From Flavobacterium selenitireducens (GTDB lineage: Bacteria > Bacteroidota > Bacteroidia > Flavobacteriales > Flavobacteriaceae), in assembly GCF_014748335.1 (NCBI RefSeq), contig NZ_JAAVIY010000005.1, forward strand, positions 1-64,000: a DNA stretch of 64,000 bases, in the 5' to 3' direction. A program made the translations under genes and the position numbers. The notes beneath the pieces were generated by a model that had not been told where the DNA came from, made no database searches, and was given only the letters and a program-made list of their open reading frames with translations. How positions within the stretch are numbered: position 1 is the first letter of the stretch; every line of letters begins with the position of its first letter. Shown here piece by piece: positions 1 to 9,600 of this stretch.

Positions 1-1946
1 ACGACAACGTGATCTTCTACCAGGATCTTGACGGAGACGGATTCGGCTCTGACGTACAAGCAGGCTGCGGCGTTTCCAACAACGACGACTGCGACGACAA
101 TCAAATCCTTTATGCAGACAACGACGGAGATGGATTCGGCAACAGTGCTACTCAATCTGCGTGCGGCGTGGCGAACAACCTCGACTGCAACGACAACGTG
201 ATCTTCTACGAGGATCTTGACGGAGACGGATTCGGCTCTGACGTACAAGCAGGTTGCGGCGTTTCCAACAGCGACGACTGCGACGACAACGATTCGCTTA
301 CTACGACGGGCGACACTTTCTATGCTGATGCAGATGGGGACGGTTTCGGAAACCCGATCGTTTCGGTGACGGCTTGCTCGCAACCTGTCGGATATGTGTC
401 CAACAATACAGATTGTGACGACAATAATGCATCGATTTACCGGACTGGAACGTTTTACGTGGACAACGATGGCGACGGCTACAACAATGGAGCTACACAA
501 TCGGTTTGCTACGGCGAGACAGTTCCCGAAGGCTTCGTACAAGCGGATAACGGATTGGACTGTAACGATGCCAACGCTTCGGTTTACCGCACGGCTCAAT
601 TCTATGTCGACTTTGACGGCGACGGCTACAACAACGGGACCCAGGAGACGATTTGCTACGGCGCCTCAATTCCGTTCGGCTATACGAATGTCGACAATGG
701 CCTGGATTGCGACGATACTTCCGACTCGGTCAATCCGGCTCAGGAAGAAATCCTCGGAAACGGTATTGACGACAATTGCAACGGCGTTACTGACGAAGGC
801 GGGCCTCAGGTATTCAGCCAGGTATTGCCGTCACAATGCGGTACGACAATGGCTTCGATCAGCACGCTTATCGGCGCGGTCAGCAAAGCGCGTGCGACTT
901 CATATCGCTTCCGCATTACCAACCTTACCAATAATAATGTTCAGACAATCGTCAAGACTGCACCTCACTTCCAGTTGACAGGTCTTGCTTCTTACGATTA
1001 TGCCACGACATACGCCATCGAGGTCGAAGTCCAGATCGACGGAATCTGGGTAGGAAGCTTCGGTCCGGTTTGCAACGTTTCCACTCCGGCGATCCTCGAT
1101 GAAGGCGGTTCGGCTTCGGTTACGCCATCGCAATGCGGCGGTACGTTGCCATCGTTGAGTTCGCTCATCGCCACGACAAGTATCCCGGGTGTAAAAGGCT
1201 ACCGATTCAAAATTACCAACACGCTTACGAATGAAGTGCAAAGCATCGACAGGACCCAGCATTGGTTCTCATTGACGCAGTTGGCCTCGTTCAACTACGG
1301 TACGACTTACGTTGTGGAAGTCGCCGTCCGAACTAATGGTGACTTTACAGGATTCGGCGCGCCTTGTTTGGTTTCGACGCCAGATATTCCGACGCTCGTA
1401 AATTGTGACTACATCGCTCCGAGCGCTACCTCGCCAATAGCCACAGTAAGCTTGAACCGCGTGACGACGTATCGTTTCGAGGTGACCAATCTTTCGGATT
1501 TTTCTACCCAGGTTGTCAGCAGAACGCTACATTTCTTCTCGTTCTCTTATGTTCCCGACTACATTCCGGGCGGACAATATGCGGTTCGCGTATCGTTGAT
1601 GACGTCAGGAAGCTGGAGTCCTTACGGTGAAGCTTGCCTTGTGACAGCTCCGGGAGCGGCGCGATCTTCCGTTAAGTCGGACGACACGTCGGCAGATCTT
1701 GCTTTCAGGGCGGTCGTATATCCGAACCCGTATTCGGAAAGTTTTGCGCTCGACATGGATGTCGTGGGAGACGAGAACGTCAAAGTGAAAGTATACGATA
1801 TGATCGGGAAGCTTATAGACGAGCGCGAGTTTGGACAGGATCAGATCGAAATGCAGCAGTTCGGTGAGCGTTATCCGTCCGGAGTTTACAATGTGATCGT
1901 GACCCAAGGCGCCAATATCAAGACATTAAGGGTTGTCAAACGATAA
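1..1946 (+). CDS. Giant T9SS-secreted surface protein, type A tail (5' end outside window)
   Basis: C-terminal part (about 647 residues) of a large secreted protein; the reading frame is open to the left edge, so the true start lies upstream. Seen: acidic DxDxDGFG-type motifs alternating with Cys-containing DCDD/DCND motifs to about 780, ending in NGIDDNCNG, as in MopE-like metal-binding repeats. Three ~95-residue repeats follow (about 805-1660), each with YRF, an aromatic-rich middle, W..(Y/F)G and Cys. The last ~80 residues (from about 1708; YPNPY, KVYDMIGK, PSGVYNV, basic KR end) form a type A T9SS sorting domain. Known: such tails direct export across the outer membrane and attachment to the cell surface. 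Inferred: a surface adhesin or matrix protein; ligand unknown. The same C-terminal architecture recurs in the genes ending at 33985 and 39405. Confidence 0.9.
   Translation, partial: DNVIFYQDLDGDGFGSDVQAGCGVSNNDDCDDNQILYADNDGDGFGNSATQSACGVANNLDCNDNVIFYEDLDGDGFGSDVQAGCGVSNSDDCDDNDSLTTTGDTFYADADGDGFGNPIVSVTACSQPVGYVSNNTDCDDNNASIYRTGTFYVDNDGDGYNNGATQSVCYGETVPEGFVQADNGLDCNDANASVYRTAQFYVDFDGDGYNNGTQETICYGASIPFGYTNVDNGLDCDDTSDSVNPAQEEILGNGIDDNCNGVTDEGGPQVFSQVLPSQCGTTMASISTLIGAVSKARATSYRFRITNLTNNNVQTIVKTAPHFQLTGLASYDYATTYAIEVEVQIDGIWVGSFGPVCNVSTPAILDEGGSASVTPSQCGGTLPSLSSLIATTSIPGVKGYRFKITNTLTNEVQSIDRTQHWFSLTQLASFNYGTTYVVEVAVRTNGDFTGFGAPCLVSTPDIPTLVNCDYIAPSATSPIATVSLNRVTTYRFEVTNLSDFSTQVVSRTLHFFSFSYVPDYIPGGQYAVRVSLMTSGSWSPYGEACLVTAPGAARSSVKSDDTSADLAFRAVVYPNPYSESFALDMDVVGDENVKVKVYDMIGKLIDEREFGQDQIEMQQFGERYPSGVYNVIVTQGANIKTLRVVKR
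3..290 (+). repeat. 189-bp in-frame direct repeat in the DxDxDG region
   Basis: Bases 9-100 and 198-289 are almost identical (a few substitutions in about 92 bases), offset by exactly 189 bp (63 codons). Each copy encodes one FY.DLDGDGFG segment and one DCDDN segment. The frame runs off the left edge, so more copies may lie upstream. Confidence 0.85.
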
Positions 1947-1970
1947 AATTGTGTTGCTTTTTAAAATCAA

Positions 1971-1997
1971 ACCTCTCGGAAACGGGAGGTTTTTTTT
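1971..1997 (+). terminator. Rho-independent terminator
   Basis: Seven-base stem (ACCTCTC pairing with GGGAGGT, one G-U) followed by eight T, 25 bp after the stop at 1946. Confidence 0.85.
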
Positions 1998-2127
1998 ATG
2001 AAGTCTTAAAGATATTTTAATGTTTACAGTACAGTCTATCTGTAATAATTTAAGTATTTTTACTGGATGCCTTTTTTGAAGTTCCAACCTTCGGAAGGCC
2101 GTAATTATCCAAATTAAATTAACCTAG

Positions 2128-5100
2128 ATGAGAAAACTATTACACTTCAGAAGTGTGGATTGGAGCATTTCATCGTTTCTATTGACACTGTTTGCGTTTG
2201 TGCTTTCCCCCGGAGCATTTGCCCAGGTAACGTTAGGGACGTCTCCTTACACACAAAACTTCGATGCCGGAACACTTCCGACAGGATGGACAACCAGGAC
2301 AGGCGCCGGCTCGGCCGCTCTTGGATCGAATGTGACACCCTTGGCAGCAACGTCTACCGCTGCGGCATTATCCTGGGCGTCATCAAGCGGAAACTTTCGA
2401 TTTGCAGCTTCTGCAAAGGCGCCGTTGACATCAACCAGCAACCAAGATACGCAAAAGGCTTCTTCGGATCGTTCGCTGTCCATCAGGGCGACCAATGATT
2501 TTGGTGATACCGGATCATCGTTCAACCTTCAGCTGGCCAACACACTGGGGAAGACCAACTTGTCGTTGACTTTCTCAGCCCAATTGCAAAACATACAATC
2601 AAGGACGACAACCTGGGCCGTTCAATATGGCACCGGTACAAACCCTGCTTCTTATACACAATTGACGACGTTCACGGACCAATCCCTAAACGGAGGTGCC
2701 TGGGGCGTTCAGCCGATCACGGTCAATTTTGGCAGCGCATTGGACAATCTCACCGGCAACGTCTGGATCCGGATCATCAGTCAAGGCTCTACGGGAAGTG
2801 GAAGCCGCTGCACATTCGGTATCGACGATGTAAGCCTTTCCTTCCAGAACCTTCAAGCCACGCCAACCACGACCTCCATCACACCGTCTTCTGCCACGGC
2901 CGGTGATGCTGGATTCACACTAACGGTCAACGGAACGAATTTCGTTTCCGGATCTTCTTCGGTAACCTGGAACGGGGCCGCGAGGACTACGACATTCGTC
3001 AGTGCAACCGAACTTACCGCCTCAATCAGCGCTGCCGACATTTCGGCCGTTGGAAGTTACGCTGTGGGTGTCACCACGACAGGCGCCGCTGCAGCCTCGA
3101 ATACGCAAACTTTTACGGTCAATGCCCCTGCGACGCCAAACCTCGCGATCACCGGCACCACTGCTCATGGCTCGGTTTGCCCCGGAACTGCGGCGACTTC
3201 CTTACAATATACCATTACGAACTCGGGGCTTTCGGCTGCCAATAACCTTTCGGTGGTTTCTGATAATCCGGATTTCGTCGTAAGCGGGCTTTCGGCTACG
3301 TCTGTTGCGGGCTCAAACGGAACGGTAACCTTCAACGTGACTTTCACGCCTGCTACTGCGGGATCGAAAACCGCGACGATCACGGTAAACAGTTTGACCG
3401 CTGGAGCTAATTCGCCCACGATAGGCTTGACCGGGACAGGAATTACACCTGTCGCAGTTTCGGTTTCAACCGTTTCCGCCAACGGCATCAGCAATACGGT
3501 GGCCACGCTTAGAGGGAATTTGGCGACACTTGGTGTTTGCCCGGCTACGACCCAAAAAGGGTTTGTTTATTCCCTGACGTCGGCCAACAGTAATCCCGAA
3601 CACAACGGTGCCAGCGTGACCACGCAAAGCGTCATCGGCTTGGTTACCGGGGCGTTTAACTTACCGTTGTCGAGCCTGGCTCCGAATACATCTTATTCGT
3701 TCAAGGCCTATGCTTTCGACGGAACGACTTACACTTACGGGACGCTCGAAACTTTTTCGACGCTCGCGGCCGCGAACCAGTTAGCGTTCGTAGGTGTTCC
3801 CACTACGGGCAACGCAACTTTGGCTGTGCAAACGTTTACAGTCGAAGCCAGAAGACCTGATAATTCAATCGATACCAATTTTACAGGAACCGTAACCTTG
3901 ACAAAAGCGTCGGGCCCGGGCGTTCTTAGCGGAACACTGAGTGTGGCCGCAGTAAATGGAGTCGCTACGTTTTCGACGGTGACTTTCGGATCTGCCGGAA
4001 CCTATACGCTTCACGCGGACGCTGGGACACTTGCGCAGGCGACCAGTGGCAACATCGTGATTTCCCTTACGCCGGTCAGCATTTTTGCTAACCCGATCAC
4101 TGGATCCAATCCTGGGCAGACAAGTCCTTATACGAATGGGCAAACGGTCGACGCGAATCTGACTGTCAGCGGAATTGTCCGCGGACCAGGCCTAAGTGGC
4201 GCAGATGCGGATAACCGTTACAGTGCTACATCATTTTCGATCCCGGCGACGCTTGACCAAAGCGATTATTTCGAATTTAGGCTGACGCCGACGCCAGGTC
4301 ACAAAATTAATTTCTCTGAATTGCAATACACATCCCAGAGATCAACCACGGGACCACAGCTTTTCGCTCTAAGGTCGAGTGTGGATAATTTCAGTCAAAA
4401 CATAGCAACTCCGACAAATACCGGAGGGACATTTTCATTATCGGCTTTCCAGAATGTGCAATCTGAAATTACGTTTAGGCTGTACGGCTATAATGCAACA
4501 AGTGCGACCGGCACTTTTAGCGTGAACGACTTTACGTTCAAAGGAAATATCCTTTGCGCCGATCCGCAAGTATTTAACGTAACCGGAGGCGGCGCCACTT
4601 GCGGTTCAAACGGGCTAGCTATCGGGCTGTCCGACTCTCAGCAAGGCTTCAGTTATCAATTGCTCAGAGATGGGAATAACGTAGGGAGTGCAGTTGCAGG
4701 AACAGGAGACGCGATTAGCTTCGAAAGCCAATCTGTAGCAGGGACGTATACCGTTCGGGCGACCAACTCGCAAGCGGGTTGCGACAATGTGATCGTGATG
4801 AACGGAAGTGCCGTTATCTCGCTCTCCAACACGAATACTTGGGTGGGAACCGTCGATAAAAACTGGCAAAATGCGGCCAACTGGTCGTGTAACACAGTTC
4901 CGACAGCTTCAAGCGATGTCGTGATCAATATTCCGACTCCCGGAGGTGTTGAAATCACGTCGACTGCGTTCGCGAACTCGCTGACAATCTCCAACGGGGC
5001 ATTGCTTACGATCCTTAGCGGACACGATCTTACCGTAACCGACGTCGTCAACTCGACAGGCGGAAATCTCACCGTGGCCAACAACGCAAACTTGATCCAA

Positions 5101-6432
5101 ATCAATGACGTGGACAACTCTGGTATCGCGAAAGTGAGGAGAAACAGCTCGGCTTTGATCCGCCAGGATTATACGCTTTGGTCGTCCCCGGTTTCGGGTC
5201 AGGATTTGCTGGCATTCTCGTCCCAGACGCTGACCAATCGATTTTACACTTATAACAGCGCTACGAACGCTTACGTGTCGGTTGCGGAACCTAACACAAC
5301 GGAATTTGCCGAAGGCCAGGGTTATCTTATCCGATTGCCGAACAACCATCCTACGACACCGACGATCTGGGCCGGAGAATTTAACGGAACACCGCGCAAT
5401 GGAAATATTTCCGTGGCGCTGAACAACGGTGGCGAAGGTTTCCGCTTCAACGCAGTGGGTAATCCCTATCCGTCCGCGGTCAATATGTTCACGTTTGCGA
5501 GCGACAACCAGGCCAACATTACGGGAACGCTTTACTTCTGGCGCAAGACCAATAACGCTGCGAGCCCAAGTTATTCCACGTGGACAGCCGGCGGCGGTTT
5601 CCTATCTAACGGAGAGGCACAAAACGTCAACCCTAACGGGATCCTGCGCACCGGCCAAGGCTTCATCGTCGAAGCATCGGCAACAGGAACGGAACTGGTA
5701 TTCAACAACGCACAGCGCTCAGGCGATAACGCCAACCAATTTTTCCGCCAAAATCAAGAGATGGAGCGTCATCGCGTTTGGCTCAATGCGACGAACGCAA
5801 CTGGTGCGTTTAGCCAGGCACTTGTCGGATATATCGAAGGATCAACGCTTGGTAACGATGCCCATATCGACGGAAAATATTTTAACGACGGAGAAATCGC
5901 GCTTTACTCTTTGATCGAAGGCGAGCGCTTCGGAATCCAGGGCCGTCCGCTTCCATTTGAAGATACGGATGTTGTCCCGATGGGTTTCAAAGCAACGGTT
6001 GCCGGTAGTTACGCAATTGCAATCGACCATATGGACGGTTTGTTCCTCGAAGGACAGGACGTGTTCCTCAGGGATAACCTGACCGGAACGATCCACGATC
6101 TTAACGACGGGGCTTATACTTTTGTGAGTGAAGCCGCTACTTTCAATACGCGCTTCGAGGTCGTTTACCAAAATGCGTTGAGCGTCGACAACCCGTCGTT
6201 CAACCCGAACTCGGTGATTGTTTACAAGCGGGGCAATGGGTTTGTCGTGAATTCCGGAAACATTGAAATGAGTGCCATTCAAGTGTTCGACGTCCTGGGC
6301 AAGCGCGTCTACGAACACTCGGACATCAATGCCAGCGAAACTTTTGTTCCGGCTACCGAGGCCAATCAGGTGTTGATCTTCAAGATAAAGGCTTCGACCC
6401 AGGCTGAAGTGACCAAGAAAGTCGTCAACTGA
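2128..6432 (+). CDS. Giant multidomain T9SS-secreted protein, type C-like tail (1434 aa)
   Basis: Signal peptide at residues 1-33 (hydrophobic stretch, cleavage after AFA). Visible modules: N-terminal beta-sandwich (about 34-240, ending GIDDVSLSF); IPT/TIG-like (about 245-330, with TSITPSSATAGD); an ASPM/Hydin-like domain (about 335-440); an Fn3-like domain (about 443-550); a module near 650-810 also found at the N-terminus of the gene at 13724; then, from about residue 900, the WxGxxxxxWxxxxNW segment and the ~430-residue module shared with the genes at 6614, 13724 and 18568 (LWSSPV, PNNHPTTPT, GNPYPS, ERHR.WLNA, GRPLPF). The last ~75 residues resemble the T9SS tail annotated as type C. Inferred: exported and cell-surface attached or released. 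No catalytic residues recognised. The ATG at 2128 directly precedes a good signal peptide. Confidence 0.9.
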   Translation: MRKLLHFRSVDWSISSFLLTLFAFVLSPGAFAQVTLGTSPYTQNFDAGTLPTGWTTRTGAGSAALGSNVTPLAATSTAAALSWASSSGNFRFAASAKAPLTSTSNQDTQKASSDRSLSIRATNDFGDTGSSFNLQLANTLGKTNLSLTFSAQLQNIQSRTTTWAVQYGTGTNPASYTQLTTFTDQSLNGGAWGVQPITVNFGSALDNLTGNVWIRIISQGSTGSGSRCTFGIDDVSLSFQNLQATPTTTSITPSSATAGDAGFTLTVNGTNFVSGSSSVTWNGAARTTTFVSATELTASISAADISAVGSYAVGVTTTGAAAASNTQTFTVNAPATPNLAITGTTAHGSVCPGTAATSLQYTITNSGLSAANNLSVVSDNPDFVVSGLSATSVAGSNGTVTFNVTFTPATAGSKTATITVNSLTAGANSPTIGLTGTGITPVAVSVSTVSANGISNTVATLRGNLATLGVCPATTQKGFVYSLTSANSNPEHNGASVTTQSVIGLVTGAFNLPLSSLAPNTSYSFKAYAFDGTTYTYGTLETFSTLAAANQLAFVGVPTTGNATLAVQTFTVEARRPDNSIDTNFTGTVTLTKASGPGVLSGTLSVAAVNGVATFSTVTFGSAGTYTLHADAGTLAQATSGNIVISLTPVSIFANPITGSNPGQTSPYTNGQTVDANLTVSGIVRGPGLSGADADNRYSATSFSIPATLDQSDYFEFRLTPTPGHKINFSELQYTSQRSTTGPQLFALRSSVDNFSQNIATPTNTGGTFSLSAFQNVQSEITFRLYGYNATSATGTFSVNDFTFKGNILCADPQVFNVTGGGATCGSNGLAIGLSDSQQGFSYQLLRDGNNVGSAVAGTGDAISFESQSVAGTYTVRATNSQAGCDNVIVMNGSAVISLSNTNTWVGTVDKNWQNAANWSCNTVPTASSDVVINIPTPGGVEITSTAFANSLTISNGALLTILSGHDLTVTDVVNSTGGNLTVANNANLIQINDVDNSGIAKVRRNSSALIRQDYTLWSSPVSGQDLLAFSSQTLTNRFYTYNSATNAYVSVAEPNTTEFAEGQGYLIRLPNNHPTTPTIWAGEFNGTPRNGNISVALNNGGEGFRFNAVGNPYPSAVNMFTFASDNQANITGTLYFWRKTNNAASPSYSTWTAGGGFLSNGEAQNVNPNGILRTGQGFIVEASATGTELVFNNAQRSGDNANQFFRQNQEMERHRVWLNATNATGAFSQALVGYIEGSTLGNDAHIDGKYFNDGEIALYSLIEGERFGIQGRPLPFEDTDVVPMGFKATVAGSYAIAIDHMDGLFLEGQDVFLRDNLTGTIHDLNDGAYTFVSEAATFNTRFEVVYQNALSVDNPSFNPNSVIVYKRGNGFVVNSGNIEMSAIQVFDVLGKRVYEHSDINASETFVPATEANQVLIFKIKASTQAEVTKKVVN

Positions 6433-6453
6433 GAAACCAGTCGACTTCATATA

Positions 6454-6484
6454 AAACCCTCTTGCTTCGGTAAGAGGGTTTTTT
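6454..6484 (+). terminator. Rho-independent terminator
   Basis: AAACCCTCTT pairs perfectly with AAGAGGGTTT around a GCTTCGGT loop, followed by T residues, 21 bp after the stop at 6432. Confidence 0.93.
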
Positions 6485-6613
6485 GTTGGTGTGCAGTTAG
6501 TCGAGTGATAAACAAAAGTTTAACTATCGTCTACCGATTAAAGGTAAATCAGAGTAAGTATCTTTACAATATGCGAATATTCCCAAATTCTCGCAGCATT
6601 TAAACCTACTACT

Positions 6614-9600
6614 ATGAAACAACGACTACCTATTTTACGGTGGGGCTTCATGGCATTTTTGCTTTTGATCCCGAAGGCTTATTCACAAAACACCGTTTTT
6701 ACCGAAGATTTTTCGACCTCAGCAGGAACGGCTTTTACCACAGCGACGGGACCTATCGGCACGAGCCCGATTTGGAGCTTCAGCCGCAGTGGGAGCGACT
6801 TTGGCGCCAGAATCAACGCTGGAAATCTCACACTCACGAACGATGCCGGCGGAACGTTCAACAACTACGGTTGGGGAATGGCTTCTACCAATAATGGAAA
6901 TTTCGCCGCCCCGTTCACTAATGTCCTGGCCAGCAATCCCGGAACGGTTTCTTGGTCGTTCAACATGCGGCAAATACGGTCCAATCCCGGAGGATTCAAT
7001 ACCACAACCTACGCTTCGGCCTTTATTTTGGCGGGGACATCTGGAACAACGAATGTTTCAGGTACGGGCTATGCGGTGATTCTCGGAAATTCCGGTACGG
7101 TCGATCCCGTTCGCCTCGTCAGATATACTTCAGGATTAAGAACTTATACGACCTTGGTGCAATCCACTACGACCGGTTTGACCGATTTCGGAAACCAGTA
7201 CCTGAGCCTTCGCGTCACTTATACGCCAAGTACGAATACGTGGCAATTGTTCGTCCGAAATGACGGCACCACACCATCGGTCGACCCTTCCACGGGGACA
7301 CTGACGCCACAAGGTACGGCAGTAAGCAATACGTATACGACCTCGGCTTTGCCAATTACCGCAGCGTTTTGGAATGGAGGGATCGGAACATCGCAAACTG
7401 CCATATTCGACAATTTCCGTGTTACCGTCGCGGTTCCGGTGATTACCTCGCTTTCACCTTCGTCCCGGGTTGCGGGAACCGGTGCTTTTACGCTTACCGT
7501 CAACGGCGCCAATTTTGTCAACGGGACCAGCGTCGTGAGATGGAACGGTTCAAACCGACCGACTACTTTCGTGTCTTCCACCCAACTAACGGCGGCTATT
7601 ACCGCTCAGGACATCGCAAGTTCGGGTTCGGCCTCGATAAGCGTTGCGAACGGGGCGGGAGTTTCAAATTCATTGCCGTTTACGATAGATCTCGCCGGTG
7701 TTCCTGCGATAACGCTTTCGTCGAGTTCGTTGAATCCGGTGACGACGGTGACCGGAACGCCTTCAACAGCCCAGACGTACACCGTCAGCGGAAGCAATCT
7801 CACGGCCGATGTCGGCATAAGCGCACCTGCGAACTTTGAGATTTCGACAAATGGAACAACTTATTTTCCGACACTTAACCTGACACGAACCGGCAACGCA
7901 CTCGTGGGCCAGCCCGTAACGGTGTATGCGCGGCTCAGGGCTTCGGCACCGGCGGGAATTTATTCGGGAACAATCGATCATACGACTACTGGAGGAACGA
8001 CTAAGCAAATCGCCGTATCAGGAACGGTCCAGGCGGCCCAACCTACCGCCGCTGCGACAGGAGTAACTTTCACGAACGTTACGTCCTCTTCGTTCACCAT
8101 CAACTGGGCCAACGGAAACGGCAGCAACCGTCTCGTCCTGGTGCGGTCAGGAGCTGCTGTCAACGCCGTTCCGGTCGATGGGCAAACTTATGCTGCCCAG
8201 GCCGCTTTTGCAGGCGGGTCTGAAATTGGCACGGGCAACTTCGTGGTGTATTCCGGTTCCGGTTCTTCGGTGACCGTCACGTCTCTTTCTCCCGCGACAT
8301 CGTACCATGTTTCGGTTTTCGAATTCAACGGATCGGGAACAACTGAAAACTATCTTACAACGACTCCTGCCACCGGCAACCGTACGACGCTCAACGCTCC
8401 CGTCGGATGGCAGATCTATGCCGCCAATGCTGTCAATACGATCAATTTCGACACGACCGTCGACGGTGTGAACCTCAATTCGTTCGAGGGCGACGGTTTG
8501 GAGCCGACGGCTAGCGCAGGATCGCTCAACTCTAATGCGTGGGCGATTACCGGGTTCAGCGACGGCAATATCGCTTTTGGCGGAACATCGCCGGAAGACA
8601 GCGATTTTGACGGAGGTGTTTCCAACGGAGGCGTCGCCGAAAGCGGTCTCTACGCATTTGATACGCCTCAGGGCGACCGAGCGCTCGGGATACAGCCTTC
8701 TGGGACCGATTTTGCTCCGGGTACAATAACGCTTCGGCTTCAAAACCAGACGGGCGCGCCTATCACATCGCTGAACCTCGCGTACAAAGTGTATGTGTAC
8801 AATGACCAGGCTGCTTCGTCGAGCTTCAACTTCAGTTATTCAGGCGACAATGTTACCTATACGAGTGCCTCCAATCTCAATGTGTTGTCTCCGGCTGCAG
8901 CCGATGCGGCCCCGGAATGGAAGGCGTATTATCGCGTAATTACCATTACGGGCCTCAACGTCCCGAGCAATAATTACTATTATCTCAGGTGGACGGGATC
9001 TGCCGTTATCGGGTCGGGTGAGTTCGATGAATTCGCCTTGGACGATATCGTTGCAGTTGCGAACCCGACTTCGAACTTCGCACCGTTCGCCGGAACTGCC
9101 GAAAGCTTTGTGCTTCAGGGCAACGCGACGCTTTCAAACGATTTGACCGTCGCTGGCGGCATCGTCTTCAACGCCGGCAAATTGGACGTCAACGGCCGGA
9201 CACTCGCCCTGAACGGACCCATCACGAACACTGCCATAGGCGGCCTCAAAGGTGGCGGGACAAGTAACCTTATCCTTGGCGGATCGACAAGCGCTACTTT
9301 GAGTTTCGACCAAACCACGCCTGGCGTGACGAACGTTTTTAACGATTTTACGGTAGCCACTACGGCGACCAATACGATGAATGTCGGCAACGCACTCGTG
9401 GTAAACGGACAGCTTTTCGTTGCAACAGGACAGACGCTGAACGTAAACACCGTTCAGTTGTCCGGAGCGTTAACTTCCATTACGAATAACGGGACGATCC
9501 TGAGCTCCAATATTACCAATACAGGCTTGCCTTCGGGTAAAACCTGGAACGGATTGGGCTATGTGCACTACAATGCGGCTTCCGGAGTCCAGACCATCGC

